Below are positions 25,333 to 34,289 of a DNA stretch of 58,117 nt, one piece after another. Source of the DNA: Pseudomonadota bacterium. Its GTDB lineage: Bacteria > Verrucomicrobiota > Verrucomicrobiia > Limisphaerales > SXTU01. The notes under the pieces are model-generated. The model searched no databases. It was given only the letters and a program-made list of their open reading frames with translations, and had not been told where the DNA came from. The position numbers and the translations under genes were made by a program. The first letter of the stretch is position 1; every line of letters starts with the position of its first letter. The stretch lies in contig RFVF01000027.1 of the NCBI GenBank assembly GCA_009922615.1, forward strand, positions 1 through 58,117, given 5' to 3'.

Positions 25333-26463
25333 CTACTTCATCGCCGCGCGGAGCACGGGCTCAAAAATGTCCGCCTGGCGGAGGAAGCCCAGGTCGCTCG
25401 CGTGCGAGGCGTCGGTCGCGCCGTCGGTGTCGTCGCCGTAGAGATGGTCGCCGCCGATGTAGGAGAGCTTGGTGACGCCTTCCTTCTGCAACTGCTCGTA
25501 GGCCGCGCGCAGGGCCGCGTGGTTGTCGTCGTGAAACTTCTTCTTCGCGGGCGTGATCCACTCGTTCGTGAAGCGCCGGTCCTCGACGAGCACGATGGGC
25601 GTGCCCGGCCGCGCGGCGCGGAGCTGTTTCACCAGCGGGACGCACTTGGCCGTCACATCGGCGGGCAGCATGTTGGGTAGGCAGTCGATGACATACACGG
25701 CGGCGTCCACTTCGGTGAGCAGCTCGCCCACGGCGGCGTCCATGCGCCCGTTGCCGGAGAAGCCGACGTTCATCACCGGGCGGTCAAAGCGGCGGCCGAG
25801 AATCGCCGTGTGCACCATGCCGGGCCGCGACGCGCAAGCGCCGTGCGTGATGGACGTGCCGTAGAAGACGATGGGTTTCTCCGCACGCGGGGCGAGGCCC
25901 GCGAACTTCGCGCCGGCGGGCACGCCGATCTCCAGCGATTCAATGCCGTTGTAAAGCGGCAGGTAGGCGGCGTATTCGCGTTCGCCGGGTGCGAGATCGC
26001 TGATGAGCGTGGTTTCGACTTTCGCCGAGCTGGGCCGCGTGACTTGCACCCATTTCCACTTGCCGTCGGTGTCGCGCGCGTAGAGGTCCAGGCCGCTGAC
26101 GCCAGTGGCGGGCATGTGCGGCATGGCGAGGTTGGTCTTGGAGAGCGTGTAGCGCGTGTAGATGGCCTTCGCGTCGGTCTTGAAGCGCACCATCATGCCG
26201 GCGCTGTCGCGGCTCAGGCCCCAGACGGCGGGCGTGACCTTGCCCTCGGCCTTGGCGGGCAGGCGGTCGAACCACCGCTTGCGTTCCTGATCGCTCCAGC
26301 CCCGGCCCTCGACGCCCCACTTCGTCACGTCATGCCACGCGGCATCGGCGGGGATGCCGCCGGCGGCTTTGGGCGGCGCGGGTTTCGTGGCGGGCTTGGG
26401 CGCGGGCTGTTGGGCAACGGCGGTGGTGGCGAGGACGAACGCGAGGAGGAGAGAGGTTCTCAT
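25333..26463 (-). CDS. Secreted SGNH-hydrolase-fold esterase with GxDLY domain
   Basis: A 376-residue protein with a signal peptide (MRTSLLLAFVLATTAVAQ). A Pro/Lys/Ala-rich linker leads into a beta-sandwich GxDLY-type domain (with GLDLYARD, ~residue 125). The SGNH hydrolase domain follows. Its nucleophile Ser is in GTSITHG, the Gly/Asn blocks are GFSGNGRMD and PNMLP, and the late Asp-x-x-His (DASHASD) completes the triad. Family members are acyl or acetyl esterases, often acting on polysaccharide side chains, and the substrate here is unknown. The ATG at 26463 is set by the signal peptide. It converges on pgi with a 3-base gap. Confidence 0.87.
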   Translation of the reverse strand: MRTSLLLAFVLATTAVAQQPAPKPATKPAPPKAAGGIPADAAWHDVTKWGVEGRGWSDQERKRWFDRLPAKAEGKVTPAVWGLSRDSAGMMVRFKTDAKAIYTRYTLSKTNLAMPHMPATGVSGLDLYARDTDGKWKWVQVTRPSSAKVETTLISDLAPGEREYAAYLPLYNGIESLEIGVPAGAKFAGLAPRAEKPIVFYGTSITHGACASRPGMVHTAILGRRFDRPVMNVGFSGNGRMDAAVGELLTEVDAAVYVIDCLPNMLPADVTAKCVPLVKQLRAARPGTPIVLVEDRRFTNEWITPAKKKFHDDNHAALRAAYEQLQKEGVTKLSYIGGDHLYGDDTDGATDASHASDLGFLRQADIFEPVLRAAMK

Positions 26464-26568
26464 GGCGGCGAACAAGTTGGGCGATGCAACGGTCAGCGGA
26501 ACTGGGTTCACGCGCGGAGTCTGGGCGGAGCGCGGGCCGGGCGTCAACTGCGGGCGTTCACGGCAGGT

Positions 26569-27564
26569 TCATTTCCGCCGATGCTGCCGCAGGGCGTCGC
26601 CGAGTTGGGCGAGCTTCACCCAGACGCCCGAGCCGTCCACCTGCACGGGTGTCTCGGCGTCCGCGCGACCATCGGCGATCCAGCGCAGCAACACCGAGGC
26701 GGGCACGGGGCCATACTGTTTGCCATCGCCGCCGATGACGCGGTAATGCCGCGAGAGGTCCACGAGGCGCTTGAGGTTGGGAATGGCGTCGGCCGGAACC
26801 GGCGGCGGCACGGCGGGCTTGGTGCTGGTCGCGGCCGGGGACATTTCGCGCAACGTGCTTTGAACGTGTTGCATCGCGTCGCCGATCCGGAACTGGGGCA
26901 ACTGCATTTCGCCGATGGACTGGTTGTCCTTTGCAGCGGCCAGTTGGACAGAGGACACCGAAGGCATGGCCGCGGTCACGGACACGCTGGCGGTCGGCGC
27001 GGCTGAAGTGGCGGCTTCGAGGACTTGGTAGCCGTTGACGAGCAGTTCGAGCTTGCCGGTCGCGATGTCCAGGAGCACGCCGTGGACGGGCACGCGCGGG
27101 CCGATGAGCGGGCTGGCGCGGACGTGCTCGACGGCCTTGAGCACGTTCTGCCGCTCGCTGGCGAAGAGGCCGAAGTATTCCTGCAAGTTCTCCGGCATCC
27201 GGGCGCGCTCCACGCCGAGCGCGGCGAACTTGCCGAGCAGGTCCAGCGTGCTGGTCTTGCGCACCAGGCAATCGCTGTGACCGACGATGAGGATTTCCTT
27301 CCCGCCCTTCACCGCGCACGCCAGGGCGAGCGAACGCAGCGTGCTGCTCATCGGGCCGGTGATGATGTTGCCGGCGTTGCGCAGCCAGATGAAGTGCGAC
27401 TCCGGCACGCCCAGCACCTCGGGGATGAAACGGTTCAGCCGCGCGTCGATGCACGAGAGGGCGACGAGCGGGAGGGCGGCGGCAAACTGTTCGGACGCGA
27501 TGGGCGGGGCCTTGCCGTCGGCGGCGCGGGTGTTGGCATCTAGAATGGCGTCGAGCAGGCGCAT
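26569..27564 (-). CDS. Beta-class carbonic anhydrase fused to a C-terminal GYF_2 domain
   Basis: A 331-residue protein. Residues ~1-190 are a beta-carbonic anhydrase with the zinc ligands and Asp-Arg pair in SCIDARLNRF and the His-x-x-Cys in VGHSDCL, plus WLRNAGNIIT. It should hydrate CO2. A ~75-residue linker follows. The last ~60 residues (VIGGDGKQYGPVPASVLLRWIADGR, split here only for description) look like a GYF_2 domain, a fold used for protein-protein contacts and common in Planctomycetes and Verrucomicrobia. This combination is unusual. The ATG at 27564 (MRLLDAIL) is favoured. An in-frame extension to 27690 is not family-like. Confidence 0.85.
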   Translation of the reverse strand: MRLLDAILDANTRAADGKAPPIASEQFAAALPLVALSCIDARLNRFIPEVLGVPESHFIWLRNAGNIITGPMSSTLRSLALACAVKGGKEILIVGHSDCLVRKTSTLDLLGKFAALGVERARMPENLQEYFGLFASERQNVLKAVEHVRASPLIGPRVPVHGVLLDIATGKLELLVNGYQVLEAATSAAPTASVSVTAAMPSVSSVQLAAAKDNQSIGEMQLPQFRIGDAMQHVQSTLREMSPAATSTKPAVPPPVPADAIPNLKRLVDLSRHYRVIGGDGKQYGPVPASVLLRWIADGRADAETPVQVDGSGVWVKLAQLGDALRQHRRK

Positions 27565-27671
27565 GGCGGTGAACTTCCACCGCAGTGAACCGCAGCGCCG
27601 CCGTGCGTTCAACGCAAAAGTCCGGTGAACGGACAGTTGCAATTCCACCGCCCCGCAGACAGGGTGCACCC

Positions 27672-28067
27672 ATGACATCGGGCTTTCCACCCGTCTGGGC
27701 GTTTCTGGCCATCGTCTTCATTTCCTTGTGCAGCCTTGGGGTCTTCATCGCCGTGCTGGTGACGATCTTTCGCGCGGCCTCCAAGTCATCGACCCAGCGC
27801 AGCGATCAAGCCAACAAATTCGCCGGCGCAGCCGTCCCGCCGGTGCTCGGCGATGACAGCCTCACCAACCCGGCCAATCCGCTCTACCATCTCCATCACC
27901 CCAGTGCGCCCGGTCACGACGCTGGCTCGTCGCACACCACGGCCCACAGCTTCGACTCAACGCCGAGCTCCAGCCCGTCGTTCGACAGCGGGAGCAGCGC
28001 GAGTTCCTCGTTTGACTCCGGCAGTGCTTCCTGCGGTTCGACTTCCGATGGCTCGGGGTGTGGGTGA
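27672..28067 (+). CDS. Small single-pass membrane protein with a Ser/Gly-rich tail
   Basis: A 131-residue hypothetical protein. One membrane segment spans residues ~7-32 (VWAFLAIVFISLCSLGVFIAVLV). A ~40-residue linker and a low-complexity tail of repeated S-F-D-S units follow (SFDSTPSSS, SFDSGSSAS, SFDSGSASC, residues ~93-131). The tail ends in Cys/Gly. It resembles the C-terminal SGG-rich tails of DUF-type membrane proteins, but I do not recognise the family. The ATG at 27672 precedes the membrane segment directly. It starts 108 bases from the divergent carbonic anhydrase start. Confidence 0.65.
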   Translation: MTSGFPPVWAFLAIVFISLCSLGVFIAVLVTIFRAASKSSTQRSDQANKFAGAAVPPVLGDDSLTNPANPLYHLHHPSAPGHDAGSSHTTAHSFDSTPSSSPSFDSGSSASSSFDSGSASCGSTSDGSGCG

Positions 28068-28136
28068 AGTGCGCCGTGACGCGGGACGGCCTTCCGCATT
28101 GCTTGCCCGCGCGTTTCTCCGCTACAACGGCCCGGC

Positions 28137-28739
28137 ATGATTTCATTCCTGCACGGCAAACTCGTCGATGCGCTACCCACGCAAGTCACGGTGGATGTCC
28201 AGGGCATCGGCTACGAGGTGCTGATCCCGTTGTCCTCTTTCGACAAGCTCCCTGCGCCCGGCGGTGACGTGCGGCTGCTCACGCATCTCGTCGTGCGCGA
28301 GGATGCGCACGTGCTCTACGGCTTCATGACGTCGCAAGAGCGCGAGCTGTTCCGCATGTTGATCAACACCGTCAGCGGAATCGGGCCCAAGATCGCGTTG
28401 AACGTGTTGAGCGGCATGAACCCCGTTGCCTTCCGGGGTGCCGTGGCCACCGGCGACGTGAAGGCGCTCTCCTCCATCTCCGGCGTGGGCCGCAAGACAG
28501 CGGAGCGCATCGTCGTGGAACTCAAGGACAAGATCGGTGCCGCCGGCGCGTGGGAGGCGAGCAGTGCCGCCCGCTCGCTCTCCACCCACGATCAGCGGAT
28601 CAATGACGCTGTGCTCGCACTGATGGCGCTGGGGTTCAAGCAACCCGAGGCGCACGAAACCGTCCGGGCCGCGCAGGCGATGCTTGGCGAACAGGCAACG
28701 GTGGAGGAACTCGTGCGGGCATCGTTGAAAAAGGGATAA
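28137..28739 (+). CDS. ruvA: Holliday junction branch migration protein RuvA
   Basis: A 200-residue protein, full length. The N-terminal OB fold is followed by the helix-hairpin-helix pair (LINTVSGIGPKIALNVLSG and SSISGVGRKTAERIVVELKDK). The flexible linker and C-terminal domain III (INDAVLALMALGF) bind RuvB. It works in the cytoplasm at recombination junctions. ruvB and ruvC are not in the window. The ATG at 28137 begins MISFLHGKL, the normal RuvA N-terminus. Confidence 0.96.
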   Translation: MISFLHGKLVDALPTQVTVDVQGIGYEVLIPLSSFDKLPAPGGDVRLLTHLVVREDAHVLYGFMTSQERELFRMLINTVSGIGPKIALNVLSGMNPVAFRGAVATGDVKALSSISGVGRKTAERIVVELKDKIGAAGAWEASSAARSLSTHDQRINDAVLALMALGFKQPEAHETVRAAQAMLGEQATVEELVRASLKKG

Positions 28740-28750
28740 CGGATGGAAGG

Positions 28751-28845
28751 AAAAAACGTTCAACGTTCAACGCTCGACGCTCAACGGCCATCCAGTGGGC
28801 CTGAGTGCAAAACATTTTTTGGACCTTGGACCTTGGACTGTTAAC
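28751..28845 (+). repeat. Word-type repeat cluster, family C (AACGTTCAACGTTCAACGCTC; TTGGACCTTGGACCTTGGACT)
   Basis: Two unlike word arrays face each other across a ~33-base spacer: AACGTTCAACGTTCAACGCTCG at the ruvA side and TTGGACCTTGGACCTTGGACTG at the acyltransferase side. They fill the whole gap between the two genes. Confidence 0.6.
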
Positions 28846-28850
28846 CCTCG

Positions 28851-29546
28851 ATGTCCAAACCTCGCCCCCTCACTTCCGGCCCCGTCATTCCGCATCAGGC
28901 TAAGTGGCACGGCCGGCTGGCCGCGCGCCTGATCTGGTTCCTAGCCAGCGCGCTGGCGGCGACGCTGCGGTGGCGCTGGCGCGATGAAACAAACCTGTTC
29001 GAGAACGGTGGCAAGGAGCCCGTCATCTTCTGCCTGTGGCACAACCGGCTGGCGCTCTCGCTCATTCTCTTCCGCCGCTACGTGCAGTCCCGCCAGCCGC
29101 AGCGCAAACTCGCCGCGCTCGTCAGCGCCAGCCGCGATGGCGGGATGCTCGCGCGCGTGCTGGAGCTGTTCGATGTGGAGCCCGTGCGCGGTTCGTCAAG
29201 TCGGCGTGGTTCACAGGCGTTGCGCGAACTGGTCTCGGCCGGCGGGCGCGGGCGCGATCTGGCGATCACGCCCGATGGGCCGCGCGGGCCATGTTACGTG
29301 GTGCAGGAGGGCATCGTTTCGCTCGCGCAGCTCACCGGCATGGCGATCGTCCCCGCGTCGTTCCATCTGAGCTGGAAATGGCGGCTCAAGAGCTGGGACC
29401 GTTTCCAAGTGCCGCTGCCCTTTGCGCGTTGTGAAGTGCAGCTCGGCCCGCCGGTGCGGGTTCCCCGGGAAGCGGGCGCGGAGGAACGGGAGCAATGGCG
29501 GTTGGAACTCGAAGCGCGAATGAAGGCGATCACGCAGGACGAGTGA
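28851..29546 (+). CDS. DUF374-type lysophospholipid acyltransferase family protein
   Basis: A 231-residue protein of the LPLAT superfamily. An N-terminal membrane-associated helix (LIWFLASALAATL) is followed by WHNRLAL (the catalytic H-x4-D analogue region), SASRDGGMLARVL, GSSSRRGSQALREL and the conserved ITPDGPRGP. DUF374 proteins are thought to acylate lipid A or related glycolipids in the inner membrane, but the substrate is not proven. The ATG at 28851 lies 5 bases after a repeat cluster. It may be co-transcribed with ruvA. Confidence 0.88.
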   Translation: MSKPRPLTSGPVIPHQAKWHGRLAARLIWFLASALAATLRWRWRDETNLFENGGKEPVIFCLWHNRLALSLILFRRYVQSRQPQRKLAALVSASRDGGMLARVLELFDVEPVRGSSSRRGSQALRELVSAGGRGRDLAITPDGPRGPCYVVQEGIVSLAQLTGMAIVPASFHLSWKWRLKSWDRFQVPLPFARCEVQLGPPVRVPREAGAEEREQWRLELEARMKAITQDE

Positions 29547-29683
29547 TGAGTCATCTGCGCTTGGTCGAAGCCATCGCCGGTATGGGAGACGGAGGGAATC
29601 CTCCGGGACATCCTTTCGAGATCATCCGACCCGAAATAATCTTCATGCGATTCCCCCGGTGGCGCGTCCAAACGCGCGTCAAT

Positions 29684-32600
29684 ATGTTTGCCATTCAACG
29701 CCTAATTTCACGATCGATCACTGCGGCGGCCGTCGCCTCGGCACTGACTGCGGTCAGCGCGGTGGGAGCATCGGCGGTTGCCGCGTCTGAAGGCGTCGCT
29801 TTCTTCGAGCAGAAGATCCGGCCGGTCCTGGTCTCTGCCTGCTACGAGTGCCACTCGGTGGAGGCGAAGGCGAAGGGGAAACTCAAGGGCGGCCTCTTCC
29901 TCGACACCCGCGCCGCGTTGCTCACTGGCGGCGATGAAGGTCCGTCCTTAGTGGCTGGCAAGCCGGACGACAGCCTGCTCATCAAGGCGCTGCGCTGGTC
30001 CCGCGAAGACCTGCACATGCCGCCGAAGAAGAAACTTGCGCCGGAGGTCATCGCGGACTTCGAGAAATGGGTCGCCATGGGCGCGCCCGACCCGCGCACG
30101 GGCGAGGTCGCTAAGGCTCGCCGCGAAATCAGCATCCCGCAAGGCCGCGACTGGTGGGCCTTCCGCCCGCTCAAGCCGGTGACGGTGCCGCCTGTCAAGA
30201 ACGCGGTGTGGGCGCAGACGCCGATTGACCGGTTCATCCTCGCCAGGCAGGAGGCGGCGAAGGTGACGGCAAGCAAACCCATCGCCCGCGAACAATTGCT
30301 TCGCCGTGCGACCTTCGACCTCACCGGCTTGCCGCCGACGCCGGAGGAAATCGCCGCGTTCGTCGCTGATGCTTCGCCCGAGGCGCTCGCCAAGGTCGTA
30401 AACAAGTTGCTGGCAAAGCCCGCTTACGGCGAGCGCTGGGGCCGCCACTGGCTGGACATCGTCCGTTACGCGGAGAGCAACGGCTACGAGTTTGATGCCT
30501 TCCGGCCCGGCGCGTTCCACTACCGCGACTGGGTCATCCGTGCCTTCAACGACGGGATGCCTTACGACCGCTTCATCCGCTGGCAGCTCGCGGGCGACAA
30601 GCTCCAGCCCGACTCGCTCGACGGTGCGAGCGCGGCTGGCTTCCTCGTCGCGGGGCCGTATCCCGGCCAGATCACCTCCAAGACCATCGAGCGCATCCGC
30701 TACGACCAGCTTGACGACATGGTCTCAACCATCGGCAGCGGTTTCCTCGGGCTCACGCTCGGCTGTGTGCGTTGCCACGAGCACAAGTATGACCCGATCC
30801 CGCAGGCCGATTACTACGGCATCGCGGCCGCGCTGGCCCGCACGGTTCACGGCGATGTGAAGATCGACCGCGCGCATGAGGAAACGCAGCGCCAGCTAGC
30901 CGCACACAAGCAGGCGGCCGGGCCGTTGGAGGCCGCGCTCAAGCAGTTTGAAGCCGAGCAGTTCCCCGCGCGTTTCGCCAAGTGGCGCGAGTCCGTGCCG
31001 CCGCAATCCACCAACGCTGCGCCGTGGCAGATGTGCGACGTGAACACCGCCTCCGCAAGCTCCGCCGCGCTCGTCATCGCGCCCGACGGCACCGTGCGCT
31101 ACTCGGCCAACAAGACGAAAGACGATACCTACACCGTGAAGGTCGCCACCTACCAGCGCGGCCTGCGCGCGTTCCGCCTCGATGCGCTGGCGGATGACGC
31201 GCTGCCCGCGAAGGGCCCGGGACTTTCCGACAACGGCAACTTCGTCCTCAGCGACGTGAAGGTCACTGCGCGCCCGCTCGACCCGAAGTCCAAGGACAAG
31301 CCCGTCACGCTGAAGCTCAAGGCCGTGGCCGCGACCTTCGAGCAGAAGAATTACCCGCTCGCCGCTGCGGTAGACAACAAGCCGAATTCCGGCTGGGCGG
31401 TCGCTCCGGAGTTCGGCAAGGACCACGCGGCGATCCTCGGCATCGTCGGCGAGCCGGCGGGTTTCGAGGGCGGCACAGAGCTGGAGTTCCAGCTCGTGTT
31501 CAAGGGCTTCTTCGGCATCGGCAAACTGCGGCTGGGCTTCAGCACCGCGGCGACTCCGGCGCTCGCGGACGCGAAAGAGGAGCAGAGCGTGCGGGAGTTG
31601 CACCACGCGCTCGCTGCGACGGGTGGCGAGCTGAACGCGACGAACCGCGCGCAGCTCTTTCGCTGGTATGCGCGCTTCGATCCCGAGGCCGCGCGCCTGC
31701 AAACCGCCGTGCGCGAGCACGCCGCCAAGACGCCCAAGCCCCAGCTTGTGGATGTCTATTCCACCAAGGCCGGCGGACAGGACGTCTTCCTCCTGCGTCG
31801 CGGCGAGGTGGACAACAAGGCGGGCAAGGCCAGCCCCGATTACCTGCAAGTGCTCAACACCGCCGCCGAGGGCGCGAAACGCTGGCTGCCCAAGCCCGAG
31901 GCCGACCCGCGCGTTGCGCTCGGCGACTGGCTCACGGACGCCGAACATGGCGCGGGCAGCCTGCTCGCGCGCGTGATGGTGAACCGCGTCTGGCAGCATC
32001 ACTTCGGGCGCGGGCTCGTCGCGACGCCGAATGACTTCGGCGTGCAGGGCAAGCCGCCGACGCACCCCGAGTTGCTCGACTGGCTCGCGGGCGAGTTCGT
32101 GCGCAGCGGCTGGCAGCTCAAGCCGTTGCACCAGCTCATCATGGCCAGCGCGGTCTATCAGCAGGGCGCTGACCTCACGCCGGCGAACCTCAAGGCCGAC
32201 CCCGAGAACAAGCTCTGGTGGCATCGTCCTGCGCGCCGCCTTGAAGCCGAAGCCATCCGCGACGCGCTCCTCGTAGTCGGTGGCCGCTTGGAGGAAAAAC
32301 TCTACGGCCCGAGCGAGACGAACTACGAGTCGCCGCGCCGCAGCGTTTACCTGCGCGTAAAACGCAGCGAACTCATCCCGTTCCTCACGCTCTTCGACGC
32401 GCCCGAACCCGCCGCGAGTGTCGGCGAACGCGGCGCGACGACCTTGCCCACGCAGGCGCTTGCGATGATGAACTCGACCTTCGTCCGCGACATCGCCGAC
32501 CGGCTCACCAAGCGCGTGCTGCAGCCCGGCGTCGAACCAGCCGCCGCCATCGCGCAGGCCAGTCGCATCGCGCTCGGCCGCGCGCCGACGCCCTCCGAGC

Positions 32601-32752
32601 AGGCGCGGCTCGTGAAGTTCTACGAGCAGCAGTTCGAGATGCTCGGCCCACCATCCGCCGACCCGAAGGCCACCGCCACCCAAACCGCCCGCGCCCTCAC
32701 TGAAACCTGCCTCGTCCTGCTCTGCATGAACGAGTTCATCTACGTGGATTGA
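29684..32752 (+). CDS. Large secreted PSCyt1/DUF1549/DUF1553 protein (planctomycete-type cytochrome)
   Basis: A ~1022-residue exported protein with a signal peptide (ITAAAVASALTAVSAVGASAVAA). Order: a planctomycete-type cytochrome c domain (PSCyt1, heme motif CYECH), DUF1549/PSCyt2 (~160-390, with RHWLDIVRYAESNGYE and a second CxxCH as CVRCHEHKYDP), a ~330-residue central beta-rich insert, and DUF1553/PSD1 (~710-1015, VNRVWQHHFGRGLV, PTHPELLDWLA and TLPTQALAMMNS). The family is highly expanded in Planctomycetes and Verrucomicrobia and nearly always sits before a DUF1501 gene, as here. It is linked to degradation of sulfated or complex polysaccharides, but its chemistry is unknown. The start could also be the ATG at 29645. 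Confidence 0.92.
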   Translation: MFAIQRLISRSITAAAVASALTAVSAVGASAVAASEGVAFFEQKIRPVLVSACYECHSVEAKAKGKLKGGLFLDTRAALLTGGDEGPSLVAGKPDDSLLIKALRWSREDLHMPPKKKLAPEVIADFEKWVAMGAPDPRTGEVAKARREISIPQGRDWWAFRPLKPVTVPPVKNAVWAQTPIDRFILARQEAAKVTASKPIAREQLLRRATFDLTGLPPTPEEIAAFVADASPEALAKVVNKLLAKPAYGERWGRHWLDIVRYAESNGYEFDAFRPGAFHYRDWVIRAFNDGMPYDRFIRWQLAGDKLQPDSLDGASAAGFLVAGPYPGQITSKTIERIRYDQLDDMVSTIGSGFLGLTLGCVRCHEHKYDPIPQADYYGIAAALARTVHGDVKIDRAHEETQRQLAAHKQAAGPLEAALKQFEAEQFPARFAKWRESVPPQSTNAAPWQMCDVNTASASSAALVIAPDGTVRYSANKTKDDTYTVKVATYQRGLRAFRLDALADDALPAKGPGLSDNGNFVLSDVKVTARPLDPKSKDKPVTLKLKAVAATFEQKNYPLAAAVDNKPNSGWAVAPEFGKDHAAILGIVGEPAGFEGGTELEFQLVFKGFFGIGKLRLGFSTAATPALADAKEEQSVRELHHALAATGGELNATNRAQLFRWYARFDPEAARLQTAVREHAAKTPKPQLVDVYSTKAGGQDVFLLRRGEVDNKAGKASPDYLQVLNTAAEGAKRWLPKPEADPRVALGDWLTDAEHGAGSLLARVMVNRVWQHHFGRGLVATPNDFGVQGKPPTHPELLDWLAGEFVRSGWQLKPLHQLIMASAVYQQGADLTPANLKADPENKLWWHRPARRLEAEAIRDALLVVGGRLEEKLYGPSETNYESPRRSVYLRVKRSELIPFLTLFDAPEPAASVGERGATTLPTQALAMMNSTFVRDIADRLTKRVLQPGVEPAAAIAQASRIALGRAPTPSEQARLVKFYEQQFEMLGPPSADPKATATQTARALTETCLVLLCMNEFIYVD

Positions 32753-32755
32753 TTT

Positions 32756-34198
32756 ATGTTCGGCCAATACGCTCCCAACGAACTCACTCTCCCATCGCGT
32801 CGGCGCTTTCTCCAGCGCGCTGGCTTAGGCCTCGGCTCCGTCGCGCTCGGCTCGATGCTGCATGATTCCACCGCCGCACCGGTGAACCCGCTGGCCGCGC
32901 GGCCGCCGCTCTTCACCCCCAAGGCCAAGCGCATCGTGTGGCTCTTCATGACCGGCGCGCCGTCACAGGTGGATACTTGGGATTACAAGCCCGAGCTCCA
33001 GAAGCGCAACGGCGAGGTGTTGCCCGGCAGCGACCCGAAGACCGGTTTCTTCACCACCAGCGGCAAGATTCTCAAATCGCCCTTCGGCTGGAACCAGCAC
33101 GGGCGCTCCGGCACGTGGGTCTCGGACATTCTCCCGCACCTTTCGCAGCACGTGGACGACATGGCGTTCATCCACTCGATGCACCTGCGCGCGAACAACC
33201 ACGCGCCCGCTTCAATGGAACTCATGTGCGGCGTGGACCGCCCCGGCCTGCCCAGCGCCGGCGCGTGGGCAACTTACGGTCTCGGCGCGGACAACCAAAA
33301 CCTCCCCGCCTTCGTCGTGCTGCACGAGACGCGGCCGCGCGGCGACGACCAGATTTGGAGCGCGGGCTTTCTGCCGAAGACCTACCAGGCGCTCACGCTC
33401 GATGCGCGGCGCAAGGAAGTCATCGACAACCTCGTCCGTGCGAAGGACGAGTCCGAGTCACAGCAGCGCGCGACGCTCGACTTGCTCGCGTCGCTGAACC
33501 GCGACCACGCGCAGGCGCGCCCGACGCAGGCGGACTTGCTCTCGCGCATCAACTCCTTTGAATTGGCCTACCGCATGCAAATGGCCGCGCCCGAGGCGAT
33601 GGACATCGCGAATGAGTCCGCTGCCACGCGCCAGCTCTACGGCGTGGACAAGAAGGAGACGGAAACCTTTGGCCGGCAGTGCCTCATCGCGCGCCGCCTG
33701 CTGGAGCGCGGCGTGCGCTTCGTGCAAATCTTTGCGGGCAAAGGCACGGGCGGCGACGGCAGCGTGAACGACGTGCCGTGGGACGGGCACAATAACATCG
33801 AAACCAATCACCGCTCTTGCGGCGCCGCGACGGACCAGCCCGCCGCTGCATTGCTCACGGACCTTAAGATGCGCGGGATGCTGGAGGACACGCTGGTCGT
33901 GTGGGGCGGCGAGTTTGGCCGCACGAGTGATTCACAGGGCACCGTGGGCCGCGACCACAATCCGAAGGGTTTCACGATCTGGATGGCCGGCGGCGGCGTG
34001 AAGGGTGGCGTCCACTACGGCGCGACCGACGAGTTCGGCTACAAGGCTGTCGAGGACAAAGTCCACGGCAACGATCTGCACGCGACGATTCTCCACCTGC
34101 TCGGCATGGACCACGAAAAGCTCACCTACCGGCACAACGGCCGCGATTACCGCCTCACGGATGTCGGTGGGAATGTGATCCGAGAGTTGATCGCTTGA
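32756..34198 (+). CDS. DUF1501 protein (Tat-exported, sulfatase-like fold)
   Basis: A 480-residue protein with a twin-arginine signal (SRRRFLQRAGLGLGSVALGS), so it is exported folded. Family motifs are IVWLFMTGAPSQVDTWDYKPEL, NNHAPASMELMCG, GVRFVQIF, DVPWDGHNNIETN and the C-terminal TLVVWGGEFGRT and HGNDLHATILHLLG. The Asp/His ligands around GRDHNPKGF suggest an alkaline-phosphatase-like metal site. It starts 4 bases after the PSD1 gene and surely belongs to the same operon. The pair is thought to act together, but the reaction is unknown. Confidence 0.93.
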   Translation: MFGQYAPNELTLPSRRRFLQRAGLGLGSVALGSMLHDSTAAPVNPLAARPPLFTPKAKRIVWLFMTGAPSQVDTWDYKPELQKRNGEVLPGSDPKTGFFTTSGKILKSPFGWNQHGRSGTWVSDILPHLSQHVDDMAFIHSMHLRANNHAPASMELMCGVDRPGLPSAGAWATYGLGADNQNLPAFVVLHETRPRGDDQIWSAGFLPKTYQALTLDARRKEVIDNLVRAKDESESQQRATLDLLASLNRDHAQARPTQADLLSRINSFELAYRMQMAAPEAMDIANESAATRQLYGVDKKETETFGRQCLIARRLLERGVRFVQIFAGKGTGGDGSVNDVPWDGHNNIETNHRSCGAATDQPAAALLTDLKMRGMLEDTLVVWGGEFGRTSDSQGTVGRDHNPKGFTIWMAGGGVKGGVHYGATDEFGYKAVEDKVHGNDLHATILHLLGMDHEKLTYRHNGRDYRLTDVGGNVIRELIA

Positions 34199-34289
34199 GG
34201 CGAAATCCGTTGGTTCCGGCGGCGCGCGGAGCCGGGTCGCGCCTTTACTTCACCCGGTGGCGGCCTATTCTCGGGCTGTTGAATCCGGA

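Noticed and set aside
30896-32767. A 623-residue open frame on the minus strand
   Set aside because: It is antisense to the PSD1 gene and has no domain.
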